From positions 1,488,001 to 1,552,000 of the forward strand of contig CM016925.1 in NCBI GenBank assembly GCA_006247105.1: DNA of 64,000 nt. The letters run 5' to 3'. A model generated the notes under the pieces. That model was not told the origin of the DNA. It was given only the letters and a program-made list of their open reading frames with translations, and made no database searches. Both the position numbers and the translations under genes were made by a program. Below, piece after piece: positions 9,571 to 18,100 of the stretch (its first letter is position 1; the number at the start of each line of letters is the position of its first letter). The DNA comes from Giardia muris (taxonomy: Eukaryota > Fornicata > Diplomonadida > Hexamitidae).

Positions 9571-9591
9571 AACGAGTCGAGTTTATATCAA

Positions 9592-11127
9592 TCACATGTG
9601 AACCTTAAGGAAGCCTTGTGCGGGGCTTCCACAGCTAGGACAAGTAGCAATTTCGTTAGACTTTTGGCATGATTCGCAGATGCAAAGGTGACCGCAAGGC
9701 TGGATGAGGACGGACCTTATTGAGGCGTTGCAGGAAAGGCACAGCGGCATATTTGACTTGTTGATGACAGCCTCATTGACCATCCTTTGTAGTTCGGGTA
9801 AGTTGCTGTTAAGGTCTTGGAGGTCGGTAGTGGAGTACTGCTCAAGCTCCTCGAGTGTCGGGAGAACCAGACGCCGGCTCACAGCCGCGACCGACTGTGC
9901 CTTGAGTGAAGCAAGCTCTACCTCCAACTGGGCAATGTACTCGTCCTTCTGAATGAGTATGCTCTGGAGCTGAGCGTTCTGGTCAACCATCGCCGTCAGC
10001 TCCGTCTCCTGCTTCCTACAGGCATCCTTAAGATTCTCGACTTGAGTCTTAAGAATCTCCACGGTTTCGCAAGGCGTATTGCTTGTTGGGCCCCGAAGAG
10101 TGATCTTCAAACCTCGTAGCTCATCCATGATGACAGCAAGCTCGCCTTTAATCTTTCCCACACATCCCCCAACATTAGGATATTCGCAATATGCGTTCAT
10201 CTGCTCGGTTGCCCAAGCATCAAGAAGTGCCGTCTGGGATAGGATCTGATCGATGTCTTGGACGGTTGATGCCGTATCGATGGTGTCATTAAACTGCTCG
10301 TCAGAATATTTCTGAGCCATGGGAAGAGGCGCATCCATCCCAGTCTCTGGGTAATCACGAGGAATCTCCTCCGGTTCTTCGGTGGTTGTTATCCCAGTGG
10401 GCTCAATAATGGCGTGTGGCGCAGAGACACTGTGGGCTGGTGCCTCCGATAAGTTCTGGAATAGCATCTCGGGTGGGACCTCCGGTGCGATTCCATTAAG
10501 AGGAGAAGTATGCTCAGCAACCGGGGAGATTACCACTTGCGATGCACCGAAGACATCTGTCATCAAGACCGCCTCCCGTTCGAGCATATTACTGATCATG
10601 ATGAAGTTCTTCTTAATGGCATACCAGAGTGCCGGCCGTCTCTTCGAATCCTGCATCATGATCTCGTATGGGAGAAGTACCTCGACAATGTCCGTGAACT
10701 CCTTTGCTACCGCAATCATCAACGCGGTAGTTCCGGGGGGCATATCATGGTACCAGCTCGCCAGTTGCATTCCAGACTCCTTCTGTGCCAGAAGCTTGAC
10801 AGCATCCAGATGGCCTTCGCGTGTGGCGCGCATGAGAGCGGTCCATCCATGTTTGTCCTGCATCCCAGCCTCGGCTGCGGCAAGGATTTCGACGCAGTCG
10901 GTCTTCCCACTACCAGCCGCATACATCAATGCGGTCTCCTGGTAGTTGTTGACCATTCGACCTTCCTTCTCAACGAGTAAGCAGACACAGTCGAAATTTC
11001 CGCGCTCAGCGGCCTTCATGAGGGCCGTTTGACCCAGCATATCCTTCCGGCACGCCTGACGCAGGTTCTCCTTGACAGCGGGGACATCTCCAATGAAGGC
11101 CGCGTCCATGAGCTCACTCGAGGCCAT
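9592..11127 (-). CDS. ankyrin repeat protein with C-terminal RING finger (511 aa)
   Basis: Residues 1-200 carry about six ankyrin repeats (QTALMKAAERGN, ETALMYAAGSGK, WTALMRATREGH, TALMIAVAKEF). A Pro/Glu-rich linker follows, then a probable coiled coil (about 355-445). The last 49 residues hold a C3HC4-type RING: CLSC, then PCGHLCICESC, then CPSC. This arrangement suggests an E3 ubiquitin ligase whose ankyrin part selects targets; activity is inferred only. The start codon is preceded on its strand by GGCTTTTAAA. It is convergent with the pseudokinase gene (21 bp between stops). A decayed relative with the same domain pair lies at 22107-23133. Confidence 0.85.
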   Translation of the reverse strand: MASSELMDAAFIGDVPAVKENLRQACRKDMLGQTALMKAAERGNFDCVCLLVEKEGRMVNNYQETALMYAAGSGKTDCVEILAAAEAGMQDKHGWTALMRATREGHLDAVKLLAQKESGMQLASWYHDMPPGTTALMIAVAKEFTDIVEVLLPYEIMMQDSKRRPALWYAIKKNFIMISNMLEREAVLMTDVFGASQVVISPVAEHTSPLNGIAPEVPPEMLFQNLSEAPAHSVSAPHAIIEPTGITTTEEPEEIPRDYPETGMDAPLPMAQKYSDEQFNDTIDTASTVQDIDQILSQTALLDAWATEQMNAYCEYPNVGGCVGKIKGELAVIMDELRGLKITLRGPTSNTPCETVEILKTQVENLKDACRKQETELTAMVDQNAQLQSILIQKDEYIAQLEVELASLKAQSVAAVSRRLVLPTLEELEQYSTTDLQDLNSNLPELQRMVNEAVINKSNMPLCLSCNASIRSVLIQPCGHLCICESCQKSNEIATCPSCGSPAQGFLKVHM

Positions 11128-11226
11128 TTTAAAAGCCAGTCTTCTGGCGGTCTAAAGGAAGCACCAGGGCTTAACCTCCAAAGGGGCCTCTCATCAGCAG
11201 CAGAGGCTTGATGGTGGACTTAATAA

Positions 11227-11619
11227 ATGTCACTTGTCGATACCTCTGCTTGTCGAAGCCGCGTCTTCCGGCCAAGGGCCTTCCCCGATGACCCCCTGCG
11301 CCTCGGGAAGCGCGAAGTGAGCATCGTGAAGCCCCTCCCCTCAATCTGCAAGCGCACAGAGACGTACTGTACCCCCACTCATCTCTTGATTCCGTTCCAG
11401 TACCGGCAGCTGGCGAAGGGCCGAAAGAATGAGCCCCTCTTCTCTCTGGCAGATATCATCGACGTCGTGAACGCCATACGAGAGCAGCTCGCGGTCGAGG
11501 CTCAGGCCGAGCTTGAGAACCAGATGGCCTTGAGGGTTCAAGCATTACAGACAGAGTATCAGGAGAGTCTAGCCGCAATAGAGGCTGCCAAGCCTGTAGA
11601 TGTCCCATATATAGGCTGA
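11227..11619 (+). CDS. hypothetical protein, 130 aa (weak akirin-like tail)
   Basis: The start is supported by CTTAATAA directly before the ATG. The N-terminal half is basic and Pro-rich without a motif. The C-terminal half is one amphipathic helix, LFSLADIIDVVNAIREQL followed by a Glu/Gln-rich run to about residue 118. That helix loosely resembles the C-terminal F-T-L-x-x-V-x-x-x-C/V-x-x-L pattern of akirins, which are small nuclear transcription cofactors. The resemblance is too weak for a name. There is no transmembrane segment or signal peptide. Confidence 0.5.
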   Translation: MSLVDTSACRSRVFRPRAFPDDPLRLGKREVSIVKPLPSICKRTETYCTPTHLLIPFQYRQLAKGRKNEPLFSLADIIDVVNAIREQLAVEAQAELENQMALRVQALQTEYQESLAAIEAAKPVDVPYIG

Positions 11620-11714
11620 TCCGTCCTCTGCTAAGTGGTGTGTTGTGAATGATCTATCTTCTTCCTCTATCACCATGTCGATATGAAAGAGACATGAGCC
11701 GGATAGTTCACTTG

Positions 11715-13163
11715 CTATTTCATAGCCTTAGGGGCAGCATGCCCAGTCGTCTCAATATGTTTGAAGAGCTTGCTTCTTGACTCAAACTTCATCTTACATA
11801 TCTTGCAAACATGTGTAGCCGCAGGTACGTCCTCATTGTTTGGTTCCTTAGACGCCTCCATCTTTTCCGTTGCTCGACGTCGTTTCTTCTGCTTCGCTTC
11901 TGAGGAGTCACCACTTGTAGTTGTAGGCTTTTCCGTTCTATCCTTCTGTATATCCTGCTCTACTTGTTGAGCATTCCGATGCTTCTTACTACTGAGATGG
12001 GACTTGAATTCCCCCTCGAGCTGGAATCGTTGATTACATACCTTACAATACAGCTTTCCAGCATTATCACGAGCAAGACCTTGCTTCGCTAAGGTCGGAT
12101 CAATGGGAAAGGTTTGAACTTGATCCTTCTCAGCCTTCCCGATCTTCTCAGTTCCGGTGCCCTTACGAGTTTTAGCGAACTCATCTGCGATACGATCTGT
12201 CTCGTCAGACGTTTTGATAGTCAAGCGCTCCAAATCGAGCATCTCGAAGGCCGTCAATGTCCCATCTTCAGCCTTTGCTCGTAATCGTTCGTATCGCTCA
12301 GCACGTGAGGCGCGCTCCAATTCTCGAGCCTTCTGCTTCTCTTGCTCACGCTCTTGAAGTTCTTTTGCGCGTGCAAGGTTCTTCTCCGCCTCAAGGGCCT
12401 GTCGTTCTTCTTCAAAGCGTTGGAGGCGAAGGTCACGCTGTCGCACGTATGCAACTAACGATTTCACCCGTTCCGAGAAGTCGAGTCGAGCCTTCTGTCG
12501 AAGCTTCTCATTCTCTCCTTCAGCTAGGCGTTTGTAGCGCGAGTTTCCCTTCGTCGTATACATATCAACGTGTGCGAACTCCTTGACAGATTGAAAGCGT
12601 TCCCAGAAGGAATAGAACTTATGAACCTCGCCTTGAGTTGAAGTTGATGACCCGAAAGGTGGATATGTCTCCAATAAAGCCCAGCGTTCCAGACGGGATT
12701 GCTCGCTAGATGTGTAACTCTTGATATCAAGACGACGACGTGCTGCACGTTGTTCTTCATCCGCAAGGGTATTGAAAACCCCGGAGTACACCTTATAAAA
12801 GCCCCGCTCACCGTCGTCAACCTCCTCAAACGCGGCACGCCTACGAAAGAGGTTAAGGTTGACAAAGGTATCAATCCCATAGAACTCGTCCTCCTCGACC
12901 CCTCCGGATAGGATTAAGTCGCGGTGGCTGTCGTAATACGCACGTTCCGTCGGGCTTCTCAACGTGTTCCACGCCTCTTGTAAGTACTTGAAAAGGGTTT
13001 CCGCTCGATCAATGTCGTCTCTATTACGGTCAGGATGAAGGCGCATCGCCGCCTTGTAATAGGCCTTCTTAGCCGCATCCTCTCCGGGCCAGCCTTCTAG
13101 CCCCAGGAGCTTATAGTAGTCGAACCGCCGTCCAGTCTCGGGGTCAATAAGTGGGTCAGTCAT
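11715..13163 (-). CDS. JJJ1: J-domain/C2H2 zinc-finger protein JJJ1 (DNAJC21)
   Basis: The start is placed at 13163; an ATG further upstream (13355) would run through the Sm-like gene. The 482-aa product has a J domain (residues about 14-80, with HPD at 42-44), then the family block GFYKVYSGVFNTLADEE, a long Glu/Arg-rich helix (about 270-310 onward), and two C2H2 fingers of the LYCKVCNQRF...H and HVCKICKMKF...H types (about 368 and 449). This is the exact domain order of JJJ1/DNAJC21, which with Hsp70 releases export factors from pre-60S ribosomes in the cytoplasm. AGTGAA lies 2 nt after the stop. Confidence 0.9.
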   Translation of the reverse strand: MTDPLIDPETGRRFDYYKLLGLEGWPGEDAAKKAYYKAAMRLHPDRNRDDIDRAETLFKYLQEAWNTLRSPTERAYYDSHRDLILSGGVEEDEFYGIDTFVNLNLFRRRAAFEEVDDGERGFYKVYSGVFNTLADEEQRAARRRLDIKSYTSSEQSRLERWALLETYPPFGSSTSTQGEVHKFYSFWERFQSVKEFAHVDMYTTKGNSRYKRLAEGENEKLRQKARLDFSERVKSLVAYVRQRDLRLQRFEEERQALEAEKNLARAKELQEREQEKQKARELERASRAERYERLRAKAEDGTLTAFEMLDLERLTIKTSDETDRIADEFAKTRKGTGTEKIGKAEKDQVQTFPIDPTLAKQGLARDNAGKLYCKVCNQRFQLEGEFKSHLSSKKHRNAQQVEQDIQKDRTEKPTTTSGDSSEAKQKKRRRATEKMEASKEPNNEDVPAATHVCKICKMKFESRSKLFKHIETTGHAAPKAMK

Positions 13164-13178
13164 ATGACTCCTTAAAAA
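13164..13178. promoter_or_regulatory. 15-bp head-to-head spacer/shared initiator
   Basis: ATGACTCCTTAAAAA separates the JJJ1 ATG (13163, minus) and the Sm-like ATG (13179, plus). The A-run abuts the plus-strand ATG. Confidence 0.45.
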
Positions 13179-13502
13179 ATGAAGCAAGTCCTTCCGAATT
13201 GCGTGAACTACTTCATGGTGGTCACCCTCAAGAACAACTCGACGGTTCAGGGAGTTCTCAAGAGCGTTGACGCTCAGATGAACATGGAGATGGCGAACGT
13301 GAAGGTTATCGACAGCGACAATCAGCCGACGTTCCACGACAACTATAGCTTGCAAGGCAGCACGGTCTCTTCTATCCGCATCCCCGACAAGGCTATCAAA
13401 GAGGCCACGCTCATCGCCTCGACTCTGAGCCCAGGGGACTCCTCCTCTCCAGCAATGAGAGAGTCAGGCGGCACCGACCATCTTAGGTACAATGAGCTGT
13501 AA
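13179..13502 (+). CDS. Sm/LSm RNA-binding protein (LSm2- or SmD1-like)
   Basis: A 107-aa protein with both Sm motifs. Sm1 is VVTLKNNSTVQGVLKSVDAQMN (residues about 14-35), with the invariant G, D and N. Sm2 is SLQGSTVSSIRIPD (about 57-70), matching the I-R-G-x-x-I/V-x-x-I-x-x-P form. The LKN...G.L.SVD...N run resembles LSm2, while MN-x-x-x-x-x-VK and IPD are closer to SmD1, so I do not choose. There is no C-terminal RG tail. These proteins form seven-membered rings on U-rich RNA in splicing or mRNA decay. The stop is followed by the hexamer-like TGTAAA. Confidence 0.8.
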   Translation: MKQVLPNCVNYFMVVTLKNNSTVQGVLKSVDAQMNMEMANVKVIDSDNQPTFHDNYSLQGSTVSSIRIPDKAIKEATLIASTLSPGDSSSPAMRESGGTDHLRYNEL

Positions 13503-13532
13503 ACGTACTCGTCGGTTACATGGTAGTTGATA

Positions 13533-15122
13533 CTACGTCCCAGAAGGGGTTCCACTTCCTCTGGCAAGTTGGCGCGCATGCTCACATTTGGCGCAGGTAC
13601 ACAAAGGTAAGCCGTGAGTAGCCATAACATCGAGATAATGCCTTCCATCCCTTGGGGTCCCCATCACTTTGCATTCGGAAGCATATGAGATAAGAATTTC
13701 ATCCCCTGGGGTTGTAGGCCTAATGCATTCCAAACAACCAAGCAAGGCACCTCCTGGGGTACAGATGGTACTACGCCTGAAGTTAGGCGAGCATGAGTGA
13801 TTGACAAGTGCATGATAGCAATTCAAGTGAAAGATACCGATTAAAGACTCTTCATTTGACTTGGTTGATTCTTCCAGTGTCCGTATCTCACCAAAGCCGT
13901 TCTGAAGGACTTTCAATAGGAGGGAATGAAGAATGCTAGGACGCATGTGAGGCATTAATAAGGGGGAGCAAGAGATTCCAAGAAACAAGGAGATAACCGT
14001 TGTCATACTTAATGATACGTGCATCATATCCGTAGTCTTTTCAGAAGAGGATTCATACCATTCGTAATTTGTTGGTGTCCCTTCATGTAAAAGGAAGAAT
14101 TGTGGGAGACATCTCCATAATGTCATAGTAGTTACATTAGGAATAGAACAACGATCAGAAAGAAGAGCTATGAGATGAAGTACGATGAGGGTTGCCTCAT
14201 GACTTGTTCCCCATGTTCCAGCCTTCAAGCTTTCAACACCGATCACCTCGATAAGCTTGGAGAAAGTTTCTTGTCCAAATAACGCACAATATGAGGTATG
14301 AGAATGATAAGAGAGATCGTACTCCTTACAATCGGGACTACAATAAGGTCTATGACAAGTTTGACACATGTATTGTAAAGAATCATTAAGATTCGATATA
14401 AGACTGCCACAACACCAACAAATAGAAGATCCCTTTGAAGGATTCGAGGTAGTAACGACAATTAGGTCTGCAGGGTCCTCAAGTGAGAACTCTCCGACCA
14501 TAAAGTTATCAAGTGCCACTAACCCTCGTCCCTTCTCAGTAAAGATCAAACCGACCGTCCCATCCGTCTCTTTTCTGACTGCCTCGTCAACCATCTGAAT
14601 AGCTTCTTCAGTATAGAGCGCTGGAAGGCCTGGAATAGATGTCCCCATAATCCGCAGTTCCTCATTCGGTAGTGACATTAAGTTATCATCATTCCTATTA
14701 TATGCCTGTTGAAACCACTTGAAGAACCAATCGTAGACGCCATCCTTTACGCTTGAGATGACGTGCTCAAGCAGTTCATCGCTTTCCGTCAAGCCTCGAT
14801 GAAGTAAGGCGAAGTATAGACTATCTAGGATATAGATATGAAGTATACTGGAGTCAGTGACAAGCCTCGTACCAAGCATGAGATTCATCTCTGAACATGT
14901 TCTTAGCAGCCCCAGCACTTCAGTGCGCGTCGAAGCAGTTAATAAGCGATCATATGTACGTATTAGTTGCCGATAAAGAACCGCTAAATGGACCTTTGAA
15001 GAGGGAGGTGCTCCGGGCGGTATAGGCTTGGGACTAGGCTCATTACATGTTGGGTAGCGCTCCCTCAGTGCCGCTGCTGATTTGTCAAGGGCCTGAAGGA
15101 AGACGGCGCGAAGCAATCGCAT
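13533..15122 (-). CDS. SET/MYND-domain protein (SMYD-like), 529 aa
   Basis: A MYND zinc finger lies near residues 238-280, with cysteine pairs CWCC, CQTCHRPYC, C and a final H-x-x-x-C. A SET core follows with YHALVNHSCSPN (about 440), the cofactor/substrate motif typical of SMYD lysine methyltransferases. The GDEILISYAS element and the post-SET cysteines CTCAKC are also present. The order MYND before the NHSC motif fits SMYD/SET6 proteins, whose MYND is inserted in SET. The target protein is unknown. The start codon lies 10 bp from that of the divergent XRN gene. Confidence 0.8.
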   Translation of the reverse strand: MRLLRAVFLQALDKSAAALRERYPTCNEPSPKPIPPGAPPSSKVHLAVLYRQLIRTYDRLLTASTRTEVLGLLRTCSEMNLMLGTRLVTDSSILHIYILDSLYFALLHRGLTESDELLEHVISSVKDGVYDWFFKWFQQAYNRNDDNLMSLPNEELRIMGTSIPGLPALYTEEAIQMVDEAVRKETDGTVGLIFTEKGRGLVALDNFMVGEFSLEDPADLIVVTTSNPSKGSSICWCCGSLISNLNDSLQYMCQTCHRPYCSPDCKEYDLSYHSHTSYCALFGQETFSKLIEVIGVESLKAGTWGTSHEATLIVLHLIALLSDRCSIPNVTTMTLWRCLPQFFLLHEGTPTNYEWYESSSEKTTDMMHVSLSMTTVISLFLGISCSPLLMPHMRPSILHSLLLKVLQNGFGEIRTLEESTKSNEESLIGIFHLNCYHALVNHSCSPNFRRSTICTPGGALLGCLECIRPTTPGDEILISYASECKVMGTPRDGRHYLDVMATHGLPLCTCAKCEHARQLARGSGTPSGT

Positions 15123-15132
15123 TGATGGAAAA
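15123..15132. promoter_or_regulatory. 10-bp head-to-head spacer/shared initiator
   Basis: TGATGGAAAA lies between the SMYD-like ATG (minus, 15122) and the XRN ATG (plus, 15133). It contains an out-of-frame ATG at 15125. The XRN start is fixed by its conserved MGVTRLFRWF beginning. Confidence 0.45.
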
Positions 15133-18100
15133 ATGGGAGTAACACGTCTCTTTCGTTGGTTTCACGAGCGGTATCCGTATGCCGTCGGGTCGCCCACGGC
15201 CGTGACTCGTGCGAGCATAGGACACCTCTACATAGATTTCAACTCGTTAATACACGAGGTCTTACGTCGAGATTCCTATGTAACACTCCAGTTCTCCGAG
15301 GCTACCATGTTCGGGGAGATCGCTGAGTACCTATGCGCGGTCGTTGCAGAGGTCCAGCCCCAGGAGCGAATTTACATAGCGGTCGATGGGGTTGCACCGG
15401 ATGCGAAGATCAACCAACAGCGTCAGCGTCGAGTCGTTGGAGACGCCCACGCGCAAATGCGCCGTCACTACCAGTCGCAGATCGCCGATATAGCACAGGT
15501 CTATGACCAAACTGCCGCCTTCACTCGCGAAACGTTTGCAAATACTACATCCGATGATAAAACCTTCCCTGCCCAGAACACAGGGATCGCCATCTCCCCT
15601 GGCACCTGCTTTATGGATAGGCTTCATTCCTTCATGATTCTCTTTCTGACAAAATGTGTTGAGGAGCGTCGTCCTGGGTGGGGCCATTGCGAGGTTGTAT
15701 TCTCCGGTTGGGATGTCTGTGGTGAGGGTGAGCATAAAATCCTACATGAGTTGCGCAAGGCTCGCACTAAGCCTGAGGCGGCACGCGGGACCCATTGCGT
15801 CTTCGGCATGGATGGAGATATCGTCCTTTTAACGCTTGGAGTTCATCTCCCAGAGCTGTATATCATGCGGAGGTGGCAAGAGCCCATAGTCTTTCCTCGC
15901 GTCTCTCTTCAGGAGAGTAAGCTTCACCCCATCGCTAAGGAGTTTATTATTGTTGATGTCGCTTGTTTCCGAGAGTTCTTGGTTTCCGAGATCTTGGGGC
16001 CAAACTTCCTTGGAAGCAATCTTGAACAAACGGCATCATTGGTCTTGCCGGAAGAAACGGTTAAAAGGTGTAAGAATGAGTGCCAGAATGAAAAGGAACG
16101 AGAGCTGGCGTTTCAGAAGCACATCATTTGGTCGTCATTCGCATCACATCTTATAGTCGACTTCATCGTCTTGACGCTGTTTGTCGGCAACGATTTTCTC
16201 CCCCCCGTTCTTGGCATGTCAATTAAGCAAGACGCTTTGGACATTGCATTGAGTATCTATAGCGATGAGGTGCGCAAGGAATACTTCAGCTCGAATGCTA
16301 CAAAGTCCTTAGCAGCACCCTTGCTTAGTAGAGATGACGGCTTCATCAATCTGAAGTGTATCCATCGTGTGTATTCCTCTCTGAGCGAGAAGCAGTTTGA
16401 TGACGTCATCCTGTCCGACATTGAGTCCCTTCTGAGGCTTCCCGAGTCGCTCAATGCTTTACATGCACGTGAACAAGTGGCTACCATCCGTGAGTGGTGC
16501 GATCGGGCCAATGCTGAGATTGATGAGCTGGCTTGTGCATTAGAGCTCACAAAGGTCGATCGCAAGACGCTTGTGCGGAGTATTGAGAAGCAAATGGCGG
16601 AATCCCCCGCCTTCCGTCAGCATGTGTACCACTTGTATTACACGAAGTTCTACTCAAAGTTCAATGGGCTGTACCTACCCTTTATTGAGGCACGGTTGAC
16701 CGAGGAACAAAAGAGGATGCGGCCTCCGACGATCAAGACCCTTCTCGAGGCCTTGGAGAGTACCAGTTTCGTGCGTAATCAGGAGCGCACATCTGCAGAT
16801 AGCTTTATTCAGTGGTGTCTCTTTAGCAATGGGGGTCCATTGTATTCGATCGCCATCATCTCCATCATCCTACTCGATGCCGCCGCGAACATTGAGGAGG
16901 CGAATAAGACTCGAGACTTGACCGAGGAGGAGCAGAAGCAATTTAACCTGGTACGTCAGCTTCAACGGAAGGAGACGTTTCTTTGCCACTTCGAGGAGTA
17001 CCATCAATTACTCCGTAGCTATATTCGGACGGTCGTCATGATCGTTAAGTACTATACCACAGATACCGGAAATCCAGAGTGGAATTGGTACTACCCCTTC
17101 TCCTCCTCTCCTCTAATCACAGACCTGACCTTCTATACCGCATGCTGCCATCTCGACGTGACGAAGGAGATGCAATCCCATTTCCTTGGCGAGCTTTCCG
17201 AATCAAATGCTAAGCTGGACCCTGATGAACGGAAGGTATTCATAGACTTGCTTAAAAGCTACCGTGGCCCTCGTTTTAACTTTATCCCAGGGGCTCCAAA
17301 GACCGCTCTTGCACAGCTCTTCATCAACTCACCTCCAAGTAAGCTCGAACATGTCCTCCCACGCTATGCCTTGCGCCCAGACATTCTAAGGCATCATAGC
17401 CGCGTCCTCTCCTGGGAGACCATGTTCATCCTCCCAGTAGACTCAGCATTTGAGGCATTCATTGTGCCTTCAGACATGACGGTCCCGATGCCTGGCTCCT
17501 TACGTCGAAGCCCTGACACTTACACCAGTGGTATGGACGAGCGTTTCATCCCTTATCACAAGGATTATCCCCTTGGCCTCTCGGAGTTCTTCGACATTGA
17601 GGCCGTTCGCCGTCTAGCAACCGATTATGCGCAAGAGATTGAAGCCACAGGAACCCCTCTTACTCAACAGAGCCTATCGCATATCAATCGCGTTGGCGCT
17701 AATGTGCACATCCTTGCTGAACCGCGAGCGATGGAAAAGGGCTTCGATGAAACTTGTACACGCCTCTCACGTTTCTATGGACCCGGCCAACGCTTTGTCC
17801 TGAATCGCGACCGTTGCATATGTGATTATGAGCTCTATTATAGCGACGACCTGACAACGATGAAGGAGAAGAAGCTCGCCCCCGAAGACTTTTCCGTCGC
17901 CGTCTGGCTTCGCCGCTTGTATGGGGAAGGCACCACTAAGGAGCTCCTGTACGCTTCCGCTTGGTTTGATTATGGTTGCAATGGAATCTATGATGTCTTA
18001 AGCCCTAGCCACACTAGCGTTAGTCGTTGCGCTCTCCCCTATCCGGCACATTTCTTTTTCCAGATCGAAGGAGACCTTCATTTTAGGCCCGAAAATGCTC

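Noticed and set aside
13164..13355. Upstream extension of JJJ1 to an ATG at 13355
   Set aside because: The extra residues are antisense to the Sm-like gene, while JJJ1 proteins start shortly before the J domain.
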